NCBI GenBank assembly: GCA_025354405.1
Contig: JANXMY010000036.1
Span: 1 to 64,000 of the forward strand
Source of the DNA: Armatimonadota bacterium
GTDB taxonomy: Bacteria > Armatimonadota > Armatimonadia > Armatimonadales > Capsulimonadaceae
Direction: 5' to 3'
Length of the DNA: 64,000 nt
The position numbers and the translations under genes are program-made. The notes beneath the pieces are model-generated. The model was not told where the DNA came from. It saw only the letters and a program-made list of their open reading frames with translations, and searched no databases. Shown here one piece after another: positions 9,023 through 16,738 of this stretch (position 1 is its first letter; each line of letters opens with the position of its first letter).

Positions 9023-9736
9023 ATGGCTACTTTGTCGGAAACATTGACGGCCCTCTATGCTATTCAGCAAATAGATACCCGTATTCAGCGTGCAAAGCGT
9101 TTACAATCGACTTTGGATAACGGGATGGAGGCAGCAGCGCAGTCGGCGGCAGCGCGTGAGAATGCGGCTGCAAAGCGCAGCATTCAGCATCATGTCAGCG
9201 GGGACCTGAAAGACAACGAGCTGAAACTAGACACAGTCGAAGCAAAACGTAAAAGTTATCAGCAGAAGCTCTATCAAGGCTCCATCACGAACGTCAAAGA
9301 GCTGGCAAATATCGAGAAAGAGATCGAAGCGTTGGGACGTCAGATATCTGATCTAGACGAGCGTATTTTGGAGCTGATGGAGCAGGCAGAAGCAGCGCAG
9401 GCGGAGCTGACAGCGGCGGATGCCGAAGCGACAACTGCCGAAGGACATCGAACGGATACGGTTGCGGCATTTCGGGCGCGGTACGAAGAGCTCGGCCTGG
9501 AACTCACCGATTTGACCCGTCTGCGCGAAGCCGCTGCGGCCGGGACCGAGGACAAATCACTGCTGAAGCGCTACGATGATATTCGACTTAAAGCCGGCGG
9601 TGTCGGTATCGGTCGCCTCGACGGAAATGCCTGCGGTGGCTGCCATATGACATTACCCTCAACCCTAATTAAAGCCGTCAAAGAAAGCGTGCAGCTCCAA
9701 ACTTGCGACAACTGCGGCCGTCTGATGCTCCCCTGA
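9023..9736 (+). CDS. Coiled-coil protein with C4 zinc ribbon (CT398/DUF164 family)
   Basis: 237 residues. A long heptad-rich helical region (about 1-185, Glu/Ala/Arg-rich) ends in a zinc ribbon with CGGCH and CDNCG about 28 residues apart, the layout of the CT398-like family thought to bind nucleic acid or act as a protein scaffold. AGGAG at 9008-9012 favours ATG 9023; ATG 9005 in the same frame is the alternative, but its Shine-Dalgarno would lie at the very end of the predicted transcript. It has its own promoter and the kinase gene after it also has one. Precise role unknown. Confidence 0.85.
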   Translation: MATLSETLTALYAIQQIDTRIQRAKRLQSTLDNGMEAAAQSAAARENAAAKRSIQHHVSGDLKDNELKLDTVEAKRKSYQQKLYQGSITNVKELANIEKEIEALGRQISDLDERILELMEQAEAAQAELTAADAEATTAEGHRTDTVAAFRARYEELGLELTDLTRLREAAAAGTEDKSLLKRYDDIRLKAGGVGIGRLDGNACGGCHMTLPSTLIKAVKESVQLQTCDNCGRLMLP

Positions 9737-9759
9737 TTTTTAGAAAATCTCGCTCACGA

Positions 9760-9789
9760 TTGACGAGGCCGGACTCGCTATGCTATAAT
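9760..9789 (+). promoter_or_regulatory. Promoter of the histidine kinase gene
   Basis: TTGACG (9760-9765), 18 bases, TATAAT (9784-9789) with an extended TGC. It lies inside the longest possible kinase frame, which argues for the start at 9814. Confidence 0.75.
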
Positions 9790-9813
9790 CAGGTCAGAGG
9801 TAAGCTGCTCTCC

Positions 9814-11610
9814 ATGCCGCAGAATTCGCCGTCCCCATTTGGGTCAAATGAGCCCGATCCCCTTCCGACCGTCTATGAAGATCGGAAGCAGTATATCCAG
9901 CAGTTGGAACGAACCAACATCGACCTGGAACAGCGTATCCAGAGTGCGGAAGCGCACCTCCACGCCGCTGACTCGCCTTCCCCACCTTCCGTCCATCCGT
10001 TAGGTCTCCCCTCATCGGGAGAGTTCGAAAACACCTTGAGACGGCTCGTGGATAAGATCGCCAAGATCTTACAGGCGGAAAAGTGTGTCTTTATGCTCCA
10101 TGATGCTGGAGCGGCAACACTTTACGCCACGCACCCGGCGATGGGTTTCGACCGCGACGAGCTGGCGCTTCTCGAGCGTCGCGTAGCGGAAGAGGGCGTG
10201 TCCAATGAAGTTTTCCGGACAAACTCTTCACTGATTACCTATGATGCCGCGCTGGACCCTCGTGCTGCAGCGGAAGGCCTCACACGTCTCCGTATCCACA
10301 ATGCCGTTTCAGTTCCCCTGGTCGTTGAGAAGCGAGACGAAGACAACCGAGTTTTAGAGCGTACGACTGTCGGCGTTCTGCACGTCTTCAATAAAAAGTA
10401 TGGCGGGATTTTCGTCGAAGAAGATGTCCGGCTTTTGGAACAGCTTGCCCGTCAGGGGGCGGCCGTCATCGCCTCTGCGCAGATGTACCGCGAAGTCGTC
10501 CAGGAGAAGCAGGAACTCCTCCACACGATCGATAGCCTTTACGCTGGCCTGATCATGGTGGGAATCAATGGCCGCCTCCTGCAGATGAACCCTTCCGCCC
10601 GTGCGATCTTAGGAATCAATTCCACTACGCCGCTCATCGATATGCCCTACGCCCGCGCGATTTCAGACAGCCGGATCCGGAAGATCATCTCTGCTGCCCT
10701 TTCGACGGGAAATGCGGAAGTCGCGGAGGAGGTAGCGTTTAACCTGCCTGACGCCGGTGTCGAGGAGCAGTTCCGAGAGCGCATCTATCAGGTGCAGTGC
10801 GCAACTGTTCGCGATGATGACGGAGCTCCTGCAGGCATCGTCGCGATTTTCAACGATATTACCGAGATCCGGGGGGTGGAGCGTATGAAGACAGCCTTCA
10901 TCTCAACCGTCTCCCATGAGCTGCGAACCCCACTCACTAGTATCAAAGGTTTTATCTCCACCCTGCTTGCGGACAATGATAATTACTATGACGAACCTAC
11001 TCGGCGCGAGTTCTATGGCATCATCGATTCAGAGTGCGACCGGCTGCACCGCCTGATCAAAGATTTGCTGGACATTTCACGCATTGAGCAGGGCCGAGCG
11101 ATGCAAATGAACTGGGCCGAGGTCAACGTAGCCCAGACAACCGAAAAAGTTCTGGCGGCTCAGCGGGCCTATGCGCGCGACCACGAGCTGACGATGAACT
11201 TTCCAGCTGACTTTCCAGTGATTACTGCCGATCCTGACAAGATGGAACAGATTTTGACGAATCTCGTGAATAATGCCATCAAATATTCCCCGCAGGGCGG
11301 CACGGTCTGTGTGACCGGACGCGTAATCCCAAGCGATACAGATGGGGAAGAACCGAACTCTATCGAGCTGAATATCTCCGATGAAGGCATGGGGATACCG
11401 CGTGAGCATCTGCCGAAAATCTGGGATCGATTTTACCGCGTGGACAACCGGGATAACCGGGAGATCGGTGGCACGGGAATTGGACTCGCTCTGGTCAAGG
11501 CACTTACAGAAGGCCACGGTGGGACAGCCGCGGTCGAAAGTGAATTGGGGGTCAGCACAACATTCCTGCTGGTCTTCCCTATTCGCCGAGCCGAGTCTGG
11601 GGAGAACTAG
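9814..11610 (+). CDS. Soluble sensor histidine kinase (GAF-PAS-HisKA-HATPase)
   Basis: 598 residues. After a short coiled coil (about 25-50) come a GAF domain (about 70-225), a PAS domain (TIDSLYAGLIMVGINGRLLQ onward), the HisKA box FISTVSHELRTPLTSIKGF with phospho-acceptor His368, and an HATPase_c domain with N box NLVNNAIKYSP, G1 DEGMGIP, F box IWDRFYRVD and G2 GGTGIGLALVKAL. No membrane segment, so the signal is probably cytosolic or relayed by a partner. The frame is open back to 9703, but the promoter at 9760-9789 places the start at ATG 9814. No response regulator is adjacent; a lone receiver protein lies at 22793. Confidence 0.92.
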   Translation: MPQNSPSPFGSNEPDPLPTVYEDRKQYIQQLERTNIDLEQRIQSAEAHLHAADSPSPPSVHPLGLPSSGEFENTLRRLVDKIAKILQAEKCVFMLHDAGAATLYATHPAMGFDRDELALLERRVAEEGVSNEVFRTNSSLITYDAALDPRAAAEGLTRLRIHNAVSVPLVVEKRDEDNRVLERTTVGVLHVFNKKYGGIFVEEDVRLLEQLARQGAAVIASAQMYREVVQEKQELLHTIDSLYAGLIMVGINGRLLQMNPSARAILGINSTTPLIDMPYARAISDSRIRKIISAALSTGNAEVAEEVAFNLPDAGVEEQFRERIYQVQCATVRDDDGAPAGIVAIFNDITEIRGVERMKTAFISTVSHELRTPLTSIKGFISTLLADNDNYYDEPTRREFYGIIDSECDRLHRLIKDLLDISRIEQGRAMQMNWAEVNVAQTTEKVLAAQRAYARDHELTMNFPADFPVITADPDKMEQILTNLVNNAIKYSPQGGTVCVTGRVIPSDTDGEEPNSIELNISDEGMGIPREHLPKIWDRFYRVDNRDNREIGGTGIGLALVKALTEGHGGTAAVESELGVSTTFLLVFPIRRAESGEN

Positions 11611-11614
11611 GTTT

Positions 11615-12061
11615 TTGCAAATCTCTATTGAACGTGAACCCTCTGCTCTCGATCTGCCTCTCCCGGCCTATGCGACGCATGGATCAGCCGGGCTGGACCT
11701 GCGGGCTGCCTTAGAAACTGACCTGATACTGCTTCCGGGAGAGCGAGCTCTGGTCTCCACTGGAATCCGGATTGCATTGCCGGAAGATTGTGAGGCGCAG
11801 GTGCGCCCGCGCAGCGGCCTCGCCCTCAAGCATGGTTTGACGCTGTTGAATTCGCCCGGTACGATCGATTCGGATTATCGCAATACAGTCGGTGTTATTT
11901 TGATCAATCTGGGTCAAGAGCCTGTAACCCTGCGGCGCGGTGACCGCATCGCCCAGCTAGTCGTCGCGCCAGTGCTGAAAGTGTACTGGGAAGAAGTTTC
12001 TGCAAAATCGCTGCCGCAGACGAAACGAGGGGAAGGTGGCTTTGGATCCTCTGGTATCTGA
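11615..12061 (+). CDS. dut: Deoxyuridine 5'-triphosphate nucleotidohydrolase (TTG start)
   Basis: 148 residues. Hydrolyses dUTP to dUMP and pyrophosphate, keeping uracil out of DNA and supplying thymidylate synthesis; active as a trimer. All five family motifs are present: AYATHGSAGLDLRA, PRSGLALKHG, GTIDSDYRNTVGVILIN, RGDRIAQLVV and the C-terminal lid RGEGGFGSSG. No ATG or GTG gives the expected N-terminus. TTG 11615 does, with GGGGAG at 11599-11604, so it is called as the start. It follows the kinase stop by 4 bases and overlaps the next gene by 26, implying one transcript with the kinase. Confidence 0.93.
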   Translation: MQISIEREPSALDLPLPAYATHGSAGLDLRAALETDLILLPGERALVSTGIRIALPEDCEAQVRPRSGLALKHGLTLLNSPGTIDSDYRNTVGVILINLGQEPVTLRRGDRIAQLVVAPVLKVYWEEVSAKSLPQTKRGEGGFGSSGI

Positions 12062-13019
12062 GAATAATCCATTTATTCATGAAGCCGGCTTAACGCGAGA
12101 AGTGTATACGCTGCTTGCCCAGGCAAATCTTCTCCGGATTCGCGGATGCTGGGAAGAATCCGCTGAGAGCTGCATGGCAGCACTACGCCTTGCCCCGGAA
12201 AGCTCCTCCGCGCAAAGCCTTCTCGGTGATATTTACGAAAATCAGGGGCGCTACGACGATGCCGCGCAGTGGTATCGGATGGCACTTGATGTCAACCCGA
12301 ATAGTCCTGCGGATCGGATGAAGCTGGACCTCCTTCAGCGGCTTCGCCTGGACCCTCAAACAGACGATACTGTTCCTCCGGTCCTCCCTCCCGTGAATGG
12401 ACTTGTCAAGTTCATTCGGAATCCGGAAGTGGCTCTACGTTTAAGTTCGGCGGCAGCAGTACTTCTTCTCTTTTTATTAGTTGGCCTGGCTTATGCATCG
12501 GCACACCGACACGGCTCGTACAAGGTATTCGGGCCGCCCCACGCTGCAGATGTTCAGCTCCAGCCAGTCGTCGTCTCTTCGGACCAGGCAGCGTCTGATC
12601 CGCAGACTTCTGCACCGCATGATCCCGCAGAGCAGTCACTACTTGACTCGCTCAGATACTCAGCCGATCTGCGGGCACTGGGCATAGTCGTAATCGATGT
12701 AACCAGTGATCCACGTACGTCTCAGATTGGGCTGACGTTTGGACTAACCGCGCCACCGGAAGGCATCACGCGAGCCTATGTCCAACAAATGGCGGTGCGG
12801 CTGCTGCAATCGACGGTGACAATCCCATCTGCCCAGTCGGCAAATAGTTTTCAGGTGCGCTGCCTCGTCTTGAATCAAAACTCATCCCAAGGGGCGACAT
12901 TGGTTTTTATTGGTGACCTTTCACACACTTCCGTTCCTACAGTTGATAACGTCCTGAGTAATGGTCACCTTGAAACACTGTTTGGTACGCCTTGGTGGTC
13001 CTCTTCTGTGCCGAACTGA
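12036..13019 (+). CDS. TPR-containing single-pass membrane protein
   Basis: 327 residues, GTG start 26 bases inside dut with GGGGAAG just before it. Residues about 20-95 form two or three TPR units (AQANLLRIRGCWEESAESCM and LLGDIYENQGRYDDAAQWYR). A transmembrane helix follows at about 135-157 (SSAAAVLLLFLLVGLAY). The C-terminal half is an uncharacterised probably extracytoplasmic domain. Function unknown; TPRs suggest it docks partner proteins at the membrane. The next gene, rex, has its own promoter. Confidence 0.75.
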   Translation: MALDPLVSENNPFIHEAGLTREVYTLLAQANLLRIRGCWEESAESCMAALRLAPESSSAQSLLGDIYENQGRYDDAAQWYRMALDVNPNSPADRMKLDLLQRLRLDPQTDDTVPPVLPPVNGLVKFIRNPEVALRLSSAAAVLLLFLLVGLAYASAHRHGSYKVFGPPHAADVQLQPVVVSSDQAASDPQTSAPHDPAEQSLLDSLRYSADLRALGIVVIDVTSDPRTSQIGLTFGLTAPPEGITRAYVQQMAVRLLQSTVTIPSAQSANSFQVRCLVLNQNSSQGATLVFIGDLSHTSVPTVDNVLSNGHLETLFGTPWWSSSVPN

Positions 13020-13040
13020 AAACGCACCTTTAAGTAGGAC

Positions 13041-13070
13041 TTGACGGGGCAGGGGCGACGGCAGTATAAT
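13041..13070 (+). promoter_or_regulatory. rex promoter
   Basis: TTGACG (13041-13046), 18 bases, TATAAT (13065-13070). The Rex-type operator lies 16 bases downstream, over the start of the transcript. Confidence 0.75.
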
Positions 13071-13085
13071 CATCATAATGGCACG

Positions 13086-13103
13086 CTGTGATGAAATTCA
13101 CAA
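13086..13103 (+). promoter_or_regulatory. Rex operator (autoregulatory)
   Basis: CTGTGATGAAATTCACAA fits the Rex operator TTGTGAANNNNTTCACAA at 12 of the 14 specified positions, with TGTGA and TCACA half-sites six bases apart. It sits about +10 to +27 of the predicted rex transcript, where bound Rex would block clearance. Confidence 0.75.
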
Positions 13104-13145
13104 TCGCCTAACTTATGGTTAAAGCCGTCCGATGAGATATAACCC

Positions 13146-13793
13146 GTGAACAGCAGCAGCAGCAGTCCGAAGGTGCCGATCCCCACGCTGGAACGCTTGG
13201 CGACTTATTTACGCTTTCTGATTGACCTTGAAGCATCCCATGTGGAGACGATATCGTCAACGGATGTCGAAAAGCAGACGGGCATCAATGCCGCTCAGTT
13301 CCGCAAAGACCTCTCGTACTTCGGCGAATTTGGCAAGCCCGGGGTAGGATATAATGTTCAGGAGCTGCAGGCCCGGATTGCCCGAATTCTCAAAATAGAC
13401 CAGCTTCAGCCGATTATGGTGATTGGAGCAGGTAATCTTGGAAGTGCATTGATCGGGTATCCGGGATTGACCGAACATAAATTCCATATTGCCGCTGCAT
13501 TCGACCGCGATCCCGCAAAAATTGGCTGTCTGCAGGGAAACCTTATGATACTCGACGAGGCGGATGTCTGCACTGTTAATGCCGACATCGGAGCGCGGAT
13601 TGCGATCATTTGTGTTCCCGCTTCGGCGGCTCAGGGTGTGGCAGACACGGCCATACTTGCCGGCGTCAAAGTGATACTTAACTTTGCACCTATTATTCTC
13701 AGAGTGCCGGAAAGAATTGTAGTTCGCAACGTTTCATTCCTACAGGAGCTAGCTGTACTTTCCTACCACCTTTCCAGCGATACGAAAAAATAG
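13146..13793 (+). CDS. rex: Redox-sensing transcriptional repressor Rex
   Basis: 215 residues, normal for the family. Rex binds DNA when the NADH/NAD+ ratio is low and lets go on binding NADH, tuning respiration and fermentation. A winged-helix N-terminus (about 12-82, with AAQFRKDLSYFGEFGKPGVG) is followed by a Rossmann domain with VIGAGNLGSAL at 92-102 (GxGxxG, dinucleotide binding) and a C-terminal helix. GTG start; the serine run just after it is unusual. The gene has its own promoter and operator and lies 18 bases before fumC, so fumarase probably shares its redox control. Confidence 0.95.
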   Translation: MNSSSSSPKVPIPTLERLATYLRFLIDLEASHVETISSTDVEKQTGINAAQFRKDLSYFGEFGKPGVGYNVQELQARIARILKIDQLQPIMVIGAGNLGSALIGYPGLTEHKFHIAAAFDRDPAKIGCLQGNLMILDEADVCTVNADIGARIAIICVPASAAQGVADTAILAGVKVILNFAPIILRVPERIVVRNVSFLQELAVLSYHLSSDTKK

Positions 13794-13811
13794 ATTTCAA
13801 GCAAAACTTTT

Positions 13812-15221
13812 ATGACTAACACACGCATTGAAAAAGACTCGATGGGCGAGTTCGAGGTTCCTTCAGACGCTTATTACGGGGCGCAGACAGCACGTGCTGT
13901 TGCGAATTTTCCTGTTTCCGGCATCCATTTTTCTCGTCCTTTCATCGAAGCGCTGGGCGCGATTAAGCATGCTGCTGCCGAAGTTAACGTGGAGATGGGG
14001 CTGCTGGATCCAGAGACAGCATCGGGAATCTATCGAGCCGCAGATGAAGTAATTGCTGGAACGCTTGATGATCAGTTCGTGGTAGACATCTATCAGACTG
14101 GTTCCGGAACTTCCACGAACATGAACACCAATGAGGTGATCTCTAACCGTGCCATCGAGATTATGGGCGGTGTGATCGGCTCGAAGATTCCGGTTCATCC
14201 GAACGATCATGTCAATAAGAGCCAGTCCTCTAATGACGTCATCCCGACGGCGATCCACGTCGCTGCGGCCAATGCGATGCACCGGGAACTGCTCCCTGCT
14301 TTACACGATCTGCACACAGCACTCCTTGACAAAGCTAAACTCTGGGACGATATCGTGAAGATAGGGCGGACGCATCTCATGGATGCCACTCCGATACGCC
14401 TTGGGCAGGAAGCCTCGGGCTGGGCACGTCAGATCGAGCTTTCGATTGCAAGGCTCCAGTCGGTGCAGCCCCGCCTTTGCGAGCTGGCGATCGGTGGCAC
14501 GGCGGTCGGAACGGGTATCAACTCGCCAGAAGGCTTTGGATCCGCGATTGCCGCAAAACTTGCGGCAAGATTTGGTCTGTCGTTTGTGGAAGCAAGTAAC
14601 CACTTCGAAGCCCAGGGCAGCCAGGATGCGGCGGTTGAAGCGGCCAATCAGCTTTCCACGGTTGCGACTTCACTCCTGAAAATCGCGAATGATATCCGCT
14701 GGCTCTCCTCCGGCCCGCGCTGCGGTTTAGGTGAGCTCTCACTGCCCGCAGTTCAGCCTGGGTCATCTATCATGCCTGGGAAAGTCAACCCGGTGATCTG
14801 CGAACAGCTGATCATGGTCTGCACCCAGGTGATGGGCAATGCGGTCACAGTCTCGATCGCCAACACGCACGGTAATCTGGACCTGAATGTTATGCTGCCG
14901 GTTATGGCGCGCAATCTGCTGGAATCAATCACTTTCCTCGCGAACTCGGTGCGAGTTTTCACGGATAAAGCCGTAGTCGGAGTAGTCGCGAACAAAGAGC
15001 GGGCCGAAAGCCTGGTGGAGTGGTCGATGAGTATGGTGACCAGCCTTGCCCCGGTAATCGGCTACGATGCGGCGGCAAAGCTAGCAAAACGCGCTGTCGA
15101 TGAAGGACGGACGGTGCGAGATCTTTGCCAATCTGAGAAGATACTGCCCTCCGCACAGCTCGAAGAACTGCTGAATGCACGTAAAATGACGGAACCCGGC
15201 GTTGGTGCCGGGGGAGATTAA
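13812..15221 (+). CDS. fumC: Fumarate hydratase, class II
   Basis: 469 residues. Interconverts fumarate and malate in the TCA cycle; cytosolic homotetramer without Fe-S cluster. Seen: TGSGTSTNMNTNEVISNRA, KIGRTHLMDATPIRLGQEAS and the superfamily signature GSSIMPGKVN near residue 317, followed by PVICEQL, which favours fumarase over aspartase. Full length. It lies 18 bases after rex on the same strand with no promoter between, so it is likely in the Rex-controlled transcript. Confidence 0.93.
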   Translation: MTNTRIEKDSMGEFEVPSDAYYGAQTARAVANFPVSGIHFSRPFIEALGAIKHAAAEVNVEMGLLDPETASGIYRAADEVIAGTLDDQFVVDIYQTGSGTSTNMNTNEVISNRAIEIMGGVIGSKIPVHPNDHVNKSQSSNDVIPTAIHVAAANAMHRELLPALHDLHTALLDKAKLWDDIVKIGRTHLMDATPIRLGQEASGWARQIELSIARLQSVQPRLCELAIGGTAVGTGINSPEGFGSAIAAKLAARFGLSFVEASNHFEAQGSQDAAVEAANQLSTVATSLLKIANDIRWLSSGPRCGLGELSLPAVQPGSSIMPGKVNPVICEQLIMVCTQVMGNAVTVSIANTHGNLDLNVMLPVMARNLLESITFLANSVRVFTDKAVVGVVANKERAESLVEWSMSMVTSLAPVIGYDAAAKLAKRAVDEGRTVRDLCQSEKILPSAQLEELLNARKMTEPGVGAGGD

Positions 15222-15242
15222 CTACAACCTCGAGGAGATACT

Positions 15243-15989
15243 ATGTCTGAAGCCCCTGTCCGCGTTTTAGTCTGGGATGAAGCCCCCACTCATGCGCCCA
15301 AATCCATTTATCCGAATAGTCTTAACGGCGCCATCGCCGAGGGTTTAAACACTCTCGGCGGCGGCAATATTGTTGCTAAGACAGCAAATATTGATGATCC
15401 GAACCAGGGCATCACTGAAGAAATTCTCGCTGAGACCGATGTTCTCCTCTGGTGGGGCCATGCTCGCCACGCCGAGGTTACGGACGAAACTGCCGCGAAA
15501 GTCATTAAAGCGGTCCACAATGGCCTTGGATTTATTCCGCTGCACTCAGCGCACTATTCCAAAACATTTCAGGGCGTCCTAAACTGTACTGGAGACCTTA
15601 TGGGTGGCTGGCGCGAAGCAAATCCATCGGATACGGAAGAAATCACGGTCTGTGCGCCAAAGCACCCGATTGCTCAGGGCATAGAGGACTTCGTCCTGCC
15701 GCAGGAAGAGATGTACGGAACTCCGTTCGGAGTTCCGCCTGCGTTAACCATCGTTTTCCAGTCCTATTTTCCGCTCGGCGGGGAGTATTTCCCCAGCTTT
15801 ACCGTGACTGTCGGTGAGGGTATCGACAAGACGTTTACCTGCGGTCCCGGCGGCGGGGTGGGGCAGGGTCAGGGAAAAGGGCGTGTCTTCTACTTCCGGC
15901 CCGGACATGAAGCGTTCCCAACTTACTTCGATCCGAACATCCAAAAGATCCTGCATAATGGCGTCCTCTGGGCTGCGCGGCGGATTTAG
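15243..15989 (+). CDS. ThuA-like domain protein
   Basis: 248 residues covering a whole ThuA domain, a glutamine-amidotransferase-like fold named after trehalose utilisation and often tied to sugar metabolism. Seen: RVLVWDEAPTHAPK at the N-terminus, DVLLWWGHARHAEV, GFIPLHSAHYSKTF, and the end GRVFYFRPGHEAFPTYFDP. No signal peptide. CGAGGAG precedes the ATG at good distance. It follows fumC by 21 bases and precedes the SDR gene by 2, so it belongs to the same run. Substrate unknown. Confidence 0.88.
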   Translation: MSEAPVRVLVWDEAPTHAPKSIYPNSLNGAIAEGLNTLGGGNIVAKTANIDDPNQGITEEILAETDVLLWWGHARHAEVTDETAAKVIKAVHNGLGFIPLHSAHYSKTFQGVLNCTGDLMGGWREANPSDTEEITVCAPKHPIAQGIEDFVLPQEEMYGTPFGVPPALTIVFQSYFPLGGEYFPSFTVTVGEGIDKTFTCGPGGGVGQGQGKGRVFYFRPGHEAFPTYFDPNIQKILHNGVLWAARRI

Positions 15990-15991
15990 CG

Positions 15992-16738
15992 ATGCCGCAC
16001 TGGAAATACGCAATTGTTGTCGGCGCTTCCTCAGGAATCGGAGCGGCCCTCGCTCAGGCACTGACTGCGGACGGAACACAAGTTGCTCTGGTGGCTCGCC
16101 GCGCAGATGCGCTGTCTCTGCTGGAAGAGAAGCTTAATTCATCCGCCGGGCAGGTGCTGGCACGCTCCTACTCGAGCGATGTCACCGATATCGGGACCAT
16201 TCCGTCACTCTTCGCGGAAATCACGCAGGACCTCGGCGGCTTAGACTTAATCATCTATGCCGCCGGAACAATGCCACGTATCGGGCCAGAAGAATACGAT
16301 ACTGAAAAAGACGCCGGGACGATCGCGGCGAATTTCACCGGCGCTGTGGCCTGGCTGAATGAGGCTGCTTCGCGGTTTGAGAAGGCCGGATCAGGGACTA
16401 TCGTGGGAATTTCCAGTGTCGCTGGCGACCGTGGCCGTCGTGGTTCTCCGGTTTACGGGGCGACGAAAGCCGCATTGAATACTTACTTAGAGTCACTGCG
16501 TAACCGCATCGAACGACGCGGAGCATTTGTCGTAACCGTCAAGCCCGGCCCGGTAGATACACCGATGACGCAGGGCCTCAAAATGCCTGGCATGATCTCA
16601 GCTGAACGTGCTGCGGCCGAAATTTTACTGGCGGCAAAAGATAAAGTACGCGTCGCTTACGTTCCCGCGAAATGGAAGCCGATCATGGCGGTCATTTGCG
16701 CGATCCCCGCACCACTATTCAAATGGCTGAACATCTAA
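15992..16738 (+). CDS. SDR oxidoreductase, DprE2-like
   Basis: 248 residues, a classical short-chain dehydrogenase. Cofactor motif GASSGIG at 11-17, ISSVAGD with Ser141/142, catalytic Tyr155 and Lys159 in PVYGATKAAL. A hydrophobic C-terminal helix (about 226-247) is typical of SDRs acting on polyprenyl or other lipid substrates. The FAD oxidase after it overlaps by 16 bases and resembles DprE1. In actinobacteria DprE1 and DprE2 together epimerise decaprenylphosphoryl-ribose to -arabinose. By analogy this SDR would reduce the keto intermediate. Assignment to DprE2 rests on context and the tail helix, since SDR sequences alone rarely decide substrate. Confidence 0.8.
   Translation: MPHWKYAIVVGASSGIGAALAQALTADGTQVALVARRADALSLLEEKLNSSAGQVLARSYSSDVTDIGTIPSLFAEITQDLGGLDLIIYAAGTMPRIGPEEYDTEKDAGTIAANFTGAVAWLNEAASRFEKAGSGTIVGISSVAGDRGRRGSPVYGATKAALNTYLESLRNRIERRGAFVVTVKPGPVDTPMTQGLKMPGMISAERAAAEILLAAKDKVRVAYVPAKWKPIMAVICAIPAPLFKWLNI

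Noticed and set aside
13078-13122. 14-codon frame at the predicted start of the rex message
   Set aside because: It encloses the Rex operator, has no regulatory codon pattern and is short enough to be chance.
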